A stretch of DNA of 21,474 nucleotides from a bacterium (GCA_021798435.1 JAJZGN010000008.1:1-21474), one strand, 5' to 3'; shown: positions 1 to 6,650, numbered from the stretch's first letter. The notes: generated by a model not told the origin, from the sequence alone. Translations and numbers: made by a program.

Positions 1-168
1 ACCTATGACTGGGCTTCGGAGACCCCGGTGCAGGTCCCCCCGCCGCCGGTCTCCCTGGACCCCACTCCTGCACCGGCGGCCCCCCAGGTCATAGACGCCG
101 GGGGACCACCGCAGACGGCGTACGAGCCCACCGACGTTCTGCGGCCGCTGCGGCCCAGGCGACGCTGA
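1..168 (+). CDS. C-terminal end of an unidentified proline-rich protein (partial)
   Basis: Reading frame 1 is open from the first base to a TGA at 166-168, giving 55 residues that begin TYDWASETPVQV. The tail is very rich in proline and alanine and ends in a basic RPLRPRRR stretch, which suggests a disordered, positively charged C-terminus. The next gene starts 6 bases after the stop, so the two are probably co-transcribed. The body of the protein lies outside the window and no domain can be named. Because T4SS-like genes follow downstream, it could belong to the same machinery, but nothing in these residues shows that. Confidence 0.6.
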   Translation, partial: TYDWASETPVQVPPPPVSLDPTPAPAAPQVIDAGGPPQTAYEPTDVLRPLRPRRR

Positions 169-174
169 GAAGTC

Positions 175-582
175 ATGCCCAACAACCCGCTCCGACGGCG
201 TCCGACCTCATCTCAGCTGGGGGAGCGCGCCCGCGCCGAGCTGCAACGCGCCCTGGCCGCCGTGGACGAGGCCGCCGCCACCGGCAACCTGGCGCGCCTC
301 GGGCTGGCCCTCGCCGGGGACGCCCTGAGCGAGGTCCAAGCGCGCTTCCACGCCTACCAGATGGCCGGCATCCAGGTGAGTCCGTTCCGCGAGGGGCTGC
401 AGGTCGAGCTGATGGACGAGAGCACCCAGGAGCGCGTCTGGCTCTGCGTCCGCTACCGGGACCGGACGGGGTTCCTGGCTTCCGGAGTGGCGCCTGCCAC
501 CGCCTCGGACCCGGTCGAGCTGAGGGTCGGGCTGGATGCCACCCAGACGCCCTGGCGCATCGCGACCCTGATCGCCAGCTGA
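175..582 (+). CDS. Hypothetical protein, possible NTF2-like fold
   Basis: A 135-aa protein with no signal peptide and no membrane helix. An arginine-rich start is followed by a helical stretch (residues about 16-65, LGERARAELQRALAAVD onward) and then a beta-rich half with alternating hydrophobic strands, ending in PWRIATLIAS. Two or three helices followed by strands ending in a WRI motif is the pattern of small NTF2/IMS-type domains, a fold also found in VirB8-like T4SS proteins. I infer this from the pattern only; there is no diagnostic motif. The ATG lies 6 bases after the preceding stop with only a weak GAGAAG upstream, so translational coupling is likely. A separate promoter-like element precedes the next gene. 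Confidence 0.7.
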   Translation: MPNNPLRRRPTSSQLGERARAELQRALAAVDEAAATGNLARLGLALAGDALSEVQARFHAYQMAGIQVSPFREGLQVELMDESTQERVWLCVRYRDRTGFLASGVAPATASDPVELRVGLDATQTPWRIATLIAS

Positions 583-603
583 TCCGGGGGCCGATCGCCG
601 CCG

Positions 604-612
604 TGCTAGGCT
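604..612 (+). promoter_or_regulatory. Putative extended -10 promoter for the 648 gene
   Basis: TGCTAGGCT matches an extended -10 (TGn followed by TAGGCT). No convincing -35 is visible, which is common for extended -10 promoters. A start about 7 bases downstream would give a leader of roughly 29 nt before the ATG at 648. That leader carries a good ribosome-binding site, GAAGGAA at 638-644, so this gene has a normal leader. Confidence 0.45.
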
Positions 613-647
613 GGGTTTCCACTGCGCCCACCCGGTAGAAGGAAGCC

Positions 648-1082
648 ATGACCAATCCCCCCGACGCCGACCCGGAGCTGGAACCCGCCGCGAGCGGGCT
701 GGACGCCGAGGACCCGCTCGAGGGAGAAGCCCTCGAGGAGGAGGTGCTGGAGGAGGCTCCCGTGGCCCGTCCCGCCCCCCGCCCCGCCCCGCCCCGGCCG
801 TGGGGCGGAAGCCGCAGCAATGTCTCGGCTGAGGACCTGCCCCCTGAGGAGCTGACGCCCGAGATGCGCTGGCCTCCGGGCAGCTGGGTGCGCGTCACCG
901 ACGTGGTCCGGCACAGCACCGGAGAGCCGATCTCCAGCCTCCAGGTCGGCGATGTGGGCCAGGTAGTGGCGGCTCTCTCCCAGACCCTGGTGGTGCTCTT
1001 CCCCACCCGCGACAACCGCCGGGAGGTGCTGCACATCGAGTCCATCGAGGCGGTGGACTCCCCCGCGGGGACGGCTCCCTGA
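648..1082 (+). CDS. Hypothetical acidic protein with C-terminal SH3-like domain
   Basis: A 144-aa soluble protein in two parts. Residues 1 to about 45 are strongly acidic (many Asp/Glu, e.g. LEGEALEEEVLEEAP), followed by a proline/arginine linker and then a compact domain from about residue 75. The pattern PPGSWVRVTDVVRH, then LQVGDVGQVVAA, LVVLFP and EVLHIESIE resembles small SH3-like or KOW-like beta barrels; I do not recognise a named family. The start is well supported by GAAGGAA four bases upstream of the ATG. The stop TGA overlaps the proposed CTG start of folB. The linker is encoded by a C-rich tract near 770-796. No function can be assigned. Confidence 0.75.
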   Translation: MTNPPDADPELEPAASGLDAEDPLEGEALEEEVLEEAPVARPAPRPAPPRPWGGSRSNVSAEDLPPEELTPEMRWPPGSWVRVTDVVRHSTGEPISSLQVGDVGQVVAALSQTLVVLFPTRDNRREVLHIESIEAVDSPAGTAP

Positions 1083-1450
1083 GCTCCGAACCCAGGGGCC
1101 GCGAGCGGCTGGTCCTCAATGGGCTGCGCTACTTCGGGCGGCACGGGGCGCATCCGGCGGAGCGCGCGCTGGGCTCGCACGTGGAGGTGGATGTGGAGGT
1201 GGAGGCCGACCTGGCGATCGCCGTCGCCAGCGACAGGTTGGAGGACACCCTCAGCTACTCCCTGGTGGAGGCGGCGGTGCGGAGGGTCGTGGAGGGGTCC
1301 GAGTTCAGCTTGCTGGAGGGGCTCGCCGGGGCCATCGCCGAGGCGGTGCTGACGCTCCCGCGGGCGGAGGGGGTCACGGTCCGGGTCACCAAGGCCCCCC
1401 GCCTTCCCTCCCAGACGGTGGGGTTCACGTTCGAGCTCCACCGGCCCTGA
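1079..1450 (+). CDS. folB: Dihydroneopterin aldolase FolB
   Basis: FolB converts 7,8-dihydroneopterin to 6-hydroxymethyl-7,8-dihydropterin plus glycolaldehyde in cytosolic folate synthesis. The family signature is clear: RLVLNGLRYFGRHGAHPAER near the N-terminus with the conserved Glu, DTLSYSLVEAAVRRVVEG with the conserved active-site Tyr, and VRVTKAPRLP with the conserved Lys. The length, about 123 aa, is normal. The start is unusual. No ATG, GTG or TTG lies in frame upstream of the conserved N-terminal strand; the first standard start is GTG 1181, which would delete RLVLNGLRYFGRHG. The best candidate is CTG at 1079, overlapping the preceding TGA as CTGA, the usual geometry of translational coupling. 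No other folate gene is adjacent. Function is firm; the start is inferred. Confidence 0.85.
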   Translation: MSSEPRGRERLVLNGLRYFGRHGAHPAERALGSHVEVDVEVEADLAIAVASDRLEDTLSYSLVEAAVRRVVEGSEFSLLEGLAGAIAEAVLTLPRAEGVTVRVTKAPRLPSQTVGFTFELHRP

Positions 1451-1593
1451 GCCCACCGCCGGCCGGGCGGCGGACGTTGGTGGACGGCGATGGGAGTTAG
1501 CAGCTCGGGAGAGGTCGGGCGCCGAGGGGGGCCGGGAGCGTGCCGGTCGGGAGGCAAGTGATCCTGGCTCCCGACGGTGGGCGCGAGGAAACG

Positions 1594-1851
1594 ATGGCCC
1601 TCGGGCTCCCCCCAGCCCGGCTGGCCCTTCTGGGGCTCGTCCTGGCGGGAGGGACGGCCGCCCTGCGGGCGCCCCTCCCGCTGGGGCCGAGAGCGATCCT
1701 GGCGGGTATGGTGCTGGGCCCGGGGTCGCTCCTGGCCTGGGCTCGATTGCTGGAGCTCTCGGCCCTGGGCTGGGTCGAGCGGCTGGCGGCCTACTGGCTC
1801 CGCTCCCTCGCCGGGCTGACGGAGCGGTCCACTTGGACGGACGCCGGATAG
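1594..1851 (+). CDS. PrgI/VirB3-like small membrane protein (T4SS-like)
   Basis: An 85-aa protein with two predicted membrane helices, about residues 9-27 and 33-51, and a short amphipathic C-terminus. Two-helix proteins of this size directly upstream of a VirB4 ATPase are typically VirB3/PrgI-type inner-membrane subunits of Gram-positive T4SSs. The call rests on topology and position, not on a diagnostic motif. ATG 1594 is preferred over GTG 1540 because GAGGAA at 1585-1590 sits just upstream and the extra 18 residues look non-membrane and uninformative. The 3' end overlaps the VirB4 start by 19 bases, so the two proteins are probably co-translated. It could be an unrelated small membrane protein. 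Confidence 0.6.
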   Translation: MALGLPPARLALLGLVLAGGTAALRAPLPLGPRAILAGMVLGPGSLLAWARLLELSALGWVERLAAYWLRSLAGLTERSTWTDAG

Positions 1852-3737
1852 CTCGCGCCGAGTTCCCGGAGGCCGAGCGAGGGATAGAGATCACCGGCCC
1901 GGACATCCTCGACGCCCGGCCTGCGCCCGGGGCCCAGCTTCTGACCGGGTTCGAGACCTGGCTGGACCAGCTGGATGCCCCCGTCCGCCTGACCATCACA
2001 TCGCGGGCGGCCGACGGCAGGCGCCGGCGAATGGTCTGGCTGCGGTCGGCCAGCCCCGACCAGGCGGCCCAGGCCGCGGCGCAGCTGGAAAGGCTCTGCG
2101 GGGCGAAGGTGCGGGGATCGGGCGCCGTCCCGCCTCTGGTGGAAGGGCCCGGCCGGGAACGGGTCACCGGAATCGGTTGGGCGGGGTGGTGGGTGGAGTG
2201 CCTCCGGCTCAGCACGCTGCCACGGGTGCCGATCGAGGCCGGGTGGCTGTGGCAGCTGGTGGGCGAGTCCCAGGACCTGGATCTCACCGTGAGCATTTCG
2301 CCGCTGGCCGCTGGCGCCGCCGACCGTCGACTCCGCCACCGGCTGAGGGAGCTGGCCGCCCGCGAGCTGCAGGCGGACGCCGGGATGCCCGACCCGGCCC
2401 TGGTGGTCGAGAGGGCGGCCGCCACCCGCCTCCGGGAGGTGCTGGCCCGGGGAGATGGGCGGGCATTTGAGGTAGGGATCTCGATGGCGGTCGGGGGAGG
2501 GCCGGTGGCGGAGGTGAGGGCGGCCACGGCCCGGCTGCGACGCCGGGCACTGGGGATGCGGGCGCAGCTGGCCCCGGCCTGGCTGGACGAGGGGCCCGCC
2601 CTGCTGGAGGCGAGGGGATGTGGGAGGCCGCGGCGATCCTTCACCCGGCTGCTCACCACTCCGGAGCTGGCCACCTTCTGGCCCTGGCTGGATGGGCCCG
2701 GGGAGCTGGAACCGGGGAGCTGCCGCATCGGCCGGCACCTGCGCACCCAGGGCCCGGTGGGGCTGAAGTTGGCCGCCTCCGCCGCCGCCCCCAACTCCAA
2801 CTGCTGCGTGATCGCCGCCTCGGGCGCCGGCAAGTCGTACCTGGCGCGGGTCGTGGGTACCGCCCAGGCCCGGGCCGGGACCCTCACCGTGGTGGTGGAC
2901 CCGGAGAACGAGCACCGGGCCTGGTGCGAGGCCGTGGGGGGCCGGTATCTGGACCTGGGCCGAGGTGGCGGCTTCGGCTTCAACGTCTTCGAGGCCGCCA
3001 CACCTGAGGAGGGGGAGCTTGCCGCCCGGGAGCTGGTTGAGCTCCTGGCCGGGCCCCTCTCCCCCCCGGAATCGGGCGCCTTCCTGGAGGCTTGCGCGGC
3101 TGCTCGGCCGGGTGACGGCAGCCGGGCACCGGTGCTGGCGGACCTCCTGGGGACCCTGGCCGCCGACCCGCACGGGCGGAGCCTCGCCGCCCGGCTGCGG
3201 CCGTGGGTCGAGGGACAGGCGGGGTTGCTCTTCAGCGCCCCCGGCCGGGGCCCGGAGGTGGCTCGCGCCCTGGGGGTGGGGCTGCGCGATCTTCCCGAGG
3301 GATGGCGGGCGGGGGCCAGCTTCCTGGTCTCGCACTGGCTGTGGGCCTGGGCTCAGCGGCACCCCGGTCCCAAGCAGGTCATCATCGACGAGGCCGGTCT
3401 GCTCGCCGTCCAGCCCCGGCTGGCCGAGCTGATGGGGCAGATGGCCCGGCGGCTGCGCAAGTATTCCGGGTCCCTGCTGCTGCTGACCCAGACGCCCCGA
3501 GACCTGGAGGTGGAGGGGTTTGGCGAACTGGTCGCCGGCAACTCCGCGACCCTGCTGGTGGGTTCGGCGAGCGGGCCGGGGGTCCAGCGCCTCAAGTCGG
3601 GCTTCCACCTCGGCGACGAGGACTGCGAGTGGCTGCAGCGGTGCGCCCGAGGCGAGTTCCTGATGCTCGCCGGGGCCTCCCGCGCCAGAGTGAGGGTGGA
3701 AGCGCCCGAGGAGGTGGCCAGCGACGGCCGGAGATAG
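1833..3737 (+). CDS. VirB4-like conjugation/secretion ATPase
   Basis: A 634-aa AAA+ ATPase of the VirB4/TraC class, the motor of type IV secretion and conjugation machines at the cytoplasmic face of the membrane. Walker A is AASGAGKS at about residues 328-335, followed by VVVDPENEHRAWCEAVGGRYLDL, the usual 'DP.NEY' strand region of VirB4 proteins. Walker B is QVIIDEAG at about 515-522, and LLLLTQTPRDLE (about 548-559) is the sensor/Gln motif. The N-terminal half (1-320) lacks motifs, as in the family, but the protein is shorter than the usual 750-850 aa. The start TTG 1833 overlaps the previous gene. The stop TAG is also the first three bases of a -10-like element for the next gene. No relaxase or VirD4 coupling ATPase is visible in the window. 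Confidence 0.85.
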   Translation: MDGRRIARAEFPEAERGIEITGPDILDARPAPGAQLLTGFETWLDQLDAPVRLTITSRAADGRRRRMVWLRSASPDQAAQAAAQLERLCGAKVRGSGAVPPLVEGPGRERVTGIGWAGWWVECLRLSTLPRVPIEAGWLWQLVGESQDLDLTVSISPLAAGAADRRLRHRLRELAARELQADAGMPDPALVVERAAATRLREVLARGDGRAFEVGISMAVGGGPVAEVRAATARLRRRALGMRAQLAPAWLDEGPALLEARGCGRPRRSFTRLLTTPELATFWPWLDGPGELEPGSCRIGRHLRTQGPVGLKLAASAAAPNSNCCVIAASGAGKSYLARVVGTAQARAGTLTVVVDPENEHRAWCEAVGGRYLDLGRGGGFGFNVFEAATPEEGELAARELVELLAGPLSPPESGAFLEACAAARPGDGSRAPVLADLLGTLAADPHGRSLAARLRPWVEGQAGLLFSAPGRGPEVARALGVGLRDLPEGWRAGASFLVSHWLWAWAQRHPGPKQVIIDEAGLLAVQPRLAELMGQMARRLRKYSGSLLLLTQTPRDLEVEGFGELVAGNSATLLVGSASGPGVQRLKSGFHLGDEDCEWLQRCARGEFLMLAGASRARVRVEAPEEVASDGRR

Positions 3738-3740
3738 AAT
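3735..3740 (+). promoter_or_regulatory. Leaderless-type -10 element (TAGAAT) for the 3747 gene
   Basis: TAGAAT lies exactly 6 bases before the ATG at 3747, so transcription would begin at or next to the start codon. There is no Shine-Dalgarno sequence in between (CGCCCC). The first three bases of the hexamer are the TAG stop codon of the VirB4-like gene. The same arrangement recurs at several other genes in this window. Confidence 0.55.
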
Positions 3741-3746
3741 CGCCCC

Positions 3747-4343
3747 ATGGGTCGGGTGGTGCGCTACCGACTGCTCAACTCCGGCCGTGCCACCGTCGCC
3801 GCCTGGGAGGAGGCGGTGCGGCTGTTCGCGGCCACCCGCAGCTGGCGCGAGGGGGTGATGTGGCTGGCCACGGATGCCTCCCGCGGCCTCTTCGAGTCCG
3901 AATACCTCCGCCACCTGCGGCTGGAGACTCCAGACCCCATCCTGGGCGCTGGCTTCGTCAAGGTGGAGGGTGACGAGACCGACGCCCTGGCGGTCTGCTT
4001 CGGGCTCCTCCGGATGACCGGGGAACAGGGAGGACGGGTGCTGCTCGACGACCTGGACAACCCGATCCGCAAGCAACGGCGGCTGGAGTTCATCGAAGGG
4101 GCGGTCAGCGGGCCCCGAACCATCGACGAGCTGATGGTCGCCGGCCCGATCTTCAAGCGGCTGCCCCGGGCCACCATCACCTTCTACCCCCCGCGCTACC
4201 GGGGCCGGACCCTTCCCGGTCCCACCACCCCCGCCGGCCAGTGGGGCTTCGCCCTCCAGGGGATGCGCGCCGCGGCGGGCGGCTTCCTGGAGGCGGAGGC
4301 GGAGGCGATGCGGATCTACCGCGGCCTGCAGGCGATCGGCTGA
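3747..4343 (+). CDS. Unrecognised conserved-looking protein between VirB4 and dtd
   Basis: A 198-aa soluble protein with balanced composition and strong third-position G/C, clearly coding, but of no family I recognise. It starts MGRVVRYRLLNSGRATVAAWEEAVRLF, has a mixed alpha/beta middle (GRVLLDDLDNPIRKQRRLEFIEG) and a proline/arginine-rich segment (FYPPRYRGRTLPGPTTPAG) before a C-terminal helix ending RIYRGLQAIG. There is no membrane segment, no metal-binding cluster and no nucleotide-binding loop. The ATG follows a TAGAAT element by 6 bases, so it is probably the first gene of a transcript that continues into dtd, whose start lies two bases after this stop. Its place inside the T4SS-like set makes an accessory role possible but unproven. 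Confidence 0.75.
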   Translation: MGRVVRYRLLNSGRATVAAWEEAVRLFAATRSWREGVMWLATDASRGLFESEYLRHLRLETPDPILGAGFVKVEGDETDALAVCFGLLRMTGEQGGRVLLDDLDNPIRKQRRLEFIEGAVSGPRTIDELMVAGPIFKRLPRATITFYPPRYRGRTLPGPTTPAGQWGFALQGMRAAAGGFLEAEAEAMRIYRGLQAIG

Positions 4344-4345
4344 AC

Positions 4346-4816
4346 TTGAGGGCCGTGGTCCAGCGGGTCCAGAGGGCCGCGGTCCGGGTTGGGGGGAAAG
4401 AGGTAGGTGCCACGGGCCCGGGGCTCCTGGTGTACCTGGGGATCGGGCCGGGGGACGACGAGGGCGTTGCCCGCCACCTCGCCGGCCGCATCGCCGCCCT
4501 CCGGATCTTTCCCGATGCAGAGGGGAGGATGAACCTGTCAGTGCTGGAGGCGGGCGGCCAGGCACTGGTGGTGAGCCAGTTCACCCTGTACGCGGCAACC
4601 GGGCGTGGGCACCGGCCCTCCTTCCTGGGGGCGGCCCCCCCGGCCGCCGCCGTCGAACTCTGCCGCACGTTCGGCGCGGAGCTGACCCGGTTGGGGGTGG
4701 CGAGGGTGGCCCAGGGGCAGTTCGGCGCCCACATGGAGGTTCGATCGGTGAACGACGGGCCGGTCACCCTGGTTGTCAGCGCGGGCGAGGGCCCCTGGGA
4801 GTCCGACGCCGGCTGA
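4346..4816 (+). CDS. dtd: D-aminoacyl-tRNA deacylase
   Basis: Hydrolyses D-amino acids (classically D-Tyr) mischarged on tRNA, a cytosolic proofreading step. The protein has 156 aa, close to the family norm of about 145-150. Diagnostic motifs are present: RAVVQRVQRAAVRV at the N-terminus, LRIFPDAEGRMNLSV, the active-site signature SQFTLYA with the conserved Thr, RPSF, FGAHMEV, and VNDGPVTLVV containing the Gly-Pro loop that excludes L-amino acids. The start is TTG at 4346, two bases after the preceding stop, which places Arg-Ala-Val-Val directly after the initiator as in most family members. It appears co-transcribed with the unknown gene upstream. It is a housekeeping gene sitting between T4SS-like components. 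Confidence 0.94.
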   Translation: MRAVVQRVQRAAVRVGGKEVGATGPGLLVYLGIGPGDDEGVARHLAGRIAALRIFPDAEGRMNLSVLEAGGQALVVSQFTLYAATGRGHRPSFLGAAPPAAAVELCRTFGAELTRLGVARVAQGQFGAHMEVRSVNDGPVTLVVSAGEGPWESDAG

Positions 4817-4879
4817 GGGGCCAGGGCGGGGGCGCCGGCGGACCTATGTGGGGATCGGCGACAAGCGCGGAGGAACCCC

Positions 4880-5119
4880 ATGGCCCAACTGGTCTCGCTA
4901 CTCAATTCCTGGGTTCTCCTGGGGCAGGAGCTGATCGCCAGCCTGGGCACCCTGGCCTTCGTGTGCGCCTTCATCTGGCGGGTGGTGGCCCCCAGCCCCC
5001 ACAGCGCCCTGGAGGCGCAGCGCTGGCTGGGACGGATCGCGATCGGCACTTTGGGGGTGGAGCTGGCCGGGGTCCTGACCCACGTCCTGCTCTCCGCGGT
5101 GCCCCGCGGGCTCGGCTGA
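4880..5119 (+). CDS. VirB2-like small two-helix membrane protein
   Basis: A 79-aa protein with two hydrophobic helices, about residues 12-35 and 52-72, separated by a short charged loop (APSPHSALEAQRWLGR). Size, topology and position immediately before a VirB6/TrbL-like protein fit a VirB2/TrbC-type pilin-like subunit or an equivalent small T4SS membrane component. There is no obvious cleavable leader, and no sequence motif proves the assignment. The ATG is well supported by GGAGGA at 4869-4874, five bases upstream. It is followed after 12 bases by the VirB6-like gene, so the two are probably co-translated. An unrelated small membrane protein remains possible. Confidence 0.6.
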   Translation: MAQLVSLLNSWVLLGQELIASLGTLAFVCAFIWRVVAPSPHSALEAQRWLGRIAIGTLGVELAGVLTHVLLSAVPRGLG

Positions 5120-5131
5120 CCATCGGTCGCC

Positions 5132-6028
5132 ATGCCCGGGCCACCCCAGTTCGGCATCAACCCGCTGGGGGTGTTGGCCGGGCTCTTTGACGGGATCCTC
5201 TCCGAGTTCGTGAGCAGCGCTCGGGGAGCCCTGGAGGCGGCCCTCAAGACCTACCTCTTCGGCACCTACGACGCCGCCGGGGGAAGAGCCCAGGCCCCTT
5301 TCACCGGGACGCCGGGCCTAGCCGGCCTGAACCACCTGCTGGCGGCCGCCGGCGGGGCGCTGCTGCTGGCGGTCCTGCTGTACAGCTCGCTGCGCACGGT
5401 GGCGGACCTGGGAGCGGCCCGCCACCAGCTTCAGCAGGTGCTCCCGCGATGTCTGGTGGCGGTGGCCCTGGCCACGGTGAGCCTGCCCCTGGTGCAGCAG
5501 CTGATCGATCTCAACAACGCGCTCTGCGCGGTGGTGGTCGGAGGCGCTCAGGTCTCGCTGGGCGCCCTCCCCTGGAGCTCTCCCCTCAGCCAGCAGGGGG
5601 TTCAGTCCGCGGGGGAGAACATCTTCCTCCTGCTCTTCGCCGCGGCCCTCGTGGTGGCGGTCGTCATCCTGGCCCTGAGCTACGTGGTCCGCTACACCCT
5701 GCTGGCCGTCCTCTGCGCCGCCGCCCCGCTGGCCGCCTACTGCATGGTGCTGCCGGAGACCCGGGGCTTCGCCCGGCAGTGGGGCAGGCTCCTGGTGGTC
5801 TCACTGTTCATGCAGTTCGGCCAGCTCCTTGTCCTGCGGGTGGCAGTGCAGCTGGCCTTCACTCGGGGGGGCGGGCTGGCCGGGATGCTCTACGCCCTCG
5901 CCAGCCTCTACCTCATGCTCCGAGTCCCGGGGGCGCTCAACGTCGCCACTCACTACGAGTCCAGCGCCGAGGCCGCCGCCCGGAGGTGGAGCCGGGCGGT
6001 GCGGCGCCTCTCCGTGGGAGAGCTCTGA
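5132..6028 (+). CDS. VirB6/TrbL-like polytopic membrane protein
   Basis: A 298-aa integral membrane protein. After an amphipathic N-terminus (about 1-45) it has hydrophobic segments at about 68-88, 106-126, 163-184, 186-207, 218-242 and 248-266, then a basic, alanine-rich cytoplasmic tail. The layout (soluble N-terminus, five to six helices, tail with many Arg) is that of VirB6/TrbL channel subunits, which form the inner-membrane pore region of T4SSs. TrbL-like features include YVVRYTLLAVLCAAAPLAA in the central helices and a Phe/Gln-rich segment (LFMQFGQLL). The ATG lies 12 bases after the preceding stop and has no clear ribosome-binding site, suggesting coupling. It is the last plus-strand gene of the set and converges on the zinc-ribbon gene. 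Confidence 0.7.
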   Translation: MPGPPQFGINPLGVLAGLFDGILSEFVSSARGALEAALKTYLFGTYDAAGGRAQAPFTGTPGLAGLNHLLAAAGGALLLAVLLYSSLRTVADLGAARHQLQQVLPRCLVAVALATVSLPLVQQLIDLNNALCAVVVGGAQVSLGALPWSSPLSQQGVQSAGENIFLLLFAAALVVAVVILALSYVVRYTLLAVLCAAAPLAAYCMVLPETRGFARQWGRLLVVSLFMQFGQLLVLRVAVQLAFTRGGGLAGMLYALASLYLMLRVPGALNVATHYESSAEAAARRWSRAVRRLSVGEL

Positions 6029-6041
6029 GGAGGGGTCAGAG
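6023..6041. terminator. Short hairpin between convergent genes
   Basis: CTCTGA at 6023-6028 can pair with TCAGAG at 6036-6041 around a 7-base loop. It spans the two facing stop codons (TGA of the VirB6-like gene, TCA on the other strand). There is no T-rich tail, so intrinsic termination is only a possibility. Confidence 0.3.
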
Positions 6042-6638
6042 GCTCACGTGGACCTCGCGCAGCCGAAACCCCAGGGCCCGCTCCAGCCGCCCGTAAACCG
6101 GGTGCGGCCGGAGGCTGGGACGGTGGTCCAGGTCGCCGAAGGTGATCTCCATCCAGGCCCGGGGAAGCTCCGGGGTGAACTCGACCTCCAGCAGGGACAC
6201 CCCCGCCCGGCAGGCCGGGCAGCTGGCGGTGTGGGGATCAGGGTGGGGAAAGCGGAGGGAGAAGAGATCCAGATCGCTCCCGCATCTCGGGCAGGGGGCC
6301 AGGTAGGAGCGCGGGGGCACGGAGTCGAAACCGTCGGGCCCCGGGTCTGGGTAGAAGCGGAGCACCCCCGACTCCACGCGCACCTCCCCGCGGGGCGGCG
6401 TCCCGGCCATGGGGAGACCCCGGGACGGGATTCCCAGCGCCCCGGCGAACTCGGGCCCCGGCAGCAGCGAGTCGTCCGGTCCCGGGAGGGCCATCCCCTC
6501 CTCCACCAGGACCTGCCGAGCCCGGGACTCCGCGTCCGGCGCCGGCTGCCGGTCCGGGTCCTGGGGCAGCAGGTGAAGCCAGCTGCGGTGGGGATGGGGC
6601 CCCAGCCCGCCATCGGGGCGGGGGGCGGAGACAGGCAT
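6036..6638 (-). CDS. Zinc-ribbon hypothetical protein
   Basis: A 200-aa soluble protein. The central region carries two Cys pairs, CPRCGSD and CPAC about 27 residues later, forming a likely four-cysteine zinc ribbon (about residues 115-145). Flanking segments are proline-rich N-terminally and strand-rich C-terminally (SLLEVEFTPELPRAWMEITFGDLD). No enzyme motif is seen and I do not recognise the family. ATG 6638 is chosen because a TACCAT hexamer lies exactly 6 bases upstream, the leaderless pattern used elsewhere in the window; the intervening CGGAGG touches the ATG, too close for a normal ribosome-binding site. It is convergent with the VirB6-like gene and divergent from the small membrane protein at 6684. 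Confidence 0.72.
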   Translation of the reverse strand: MPVSAPRPDGGLGPHPHRSWLHLLPQDPDRQPAPDAESRARQVLVEEGMALPGPDDSLLPGPEFAGALGIPSRGLPMAGTPPRGEVRVESGVLRFYPDPGPDGFDSVPPRSYLAPCPRCGSDLDLFSLRFPHPDPHTASCPACRAGVSLLEVEFTPELPRAWMEITFGDLDHRPSLRPHPVYGRLERALGFRLREVHVSL

Positions 6639-6644
6639 CCTCCG

Positions 6645-6650
6645 ATGGTA
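6645..6650 (-). promoter_or_regulatory. Leaderless-type -10 element (TACCAT) for the zinc-ribbon gene
   Basis: On the minus strand TACCAT ends 6 bases before the ATG at 6638. An expected transcription start 6-7 bases downstream of a -10 falls at the start codon itself. Confidence 0.5.

Noticed and set aside
766..800. C-rich tract as a possible structural or regulatory element
   Set aside because: It encodes the Pro/Ala/Arg linker of the 648 protein and is explained by that composition.
1181..1450. Shorter folB starting at GTG 1181
   Set aside because: It would remove the conserved N-terminal strand and the segment with the conserved Glu, which are encoded in frame just upstream.
173..3001. 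942-codon open frame on the minus strand
   Set aside because: It runs antisense to clear genes (folB, VirB4-like), is Arg/Pro/Ser-rich without domains, and is the expected stop-free shadow of GC-rich coding DNA.
1791..4565. 924-codon open frame on the minus strand
   Set aside because: Antisense to the VirB4-like ATPase, the 3747 gene and dtd; low-complexity composition, no motif.
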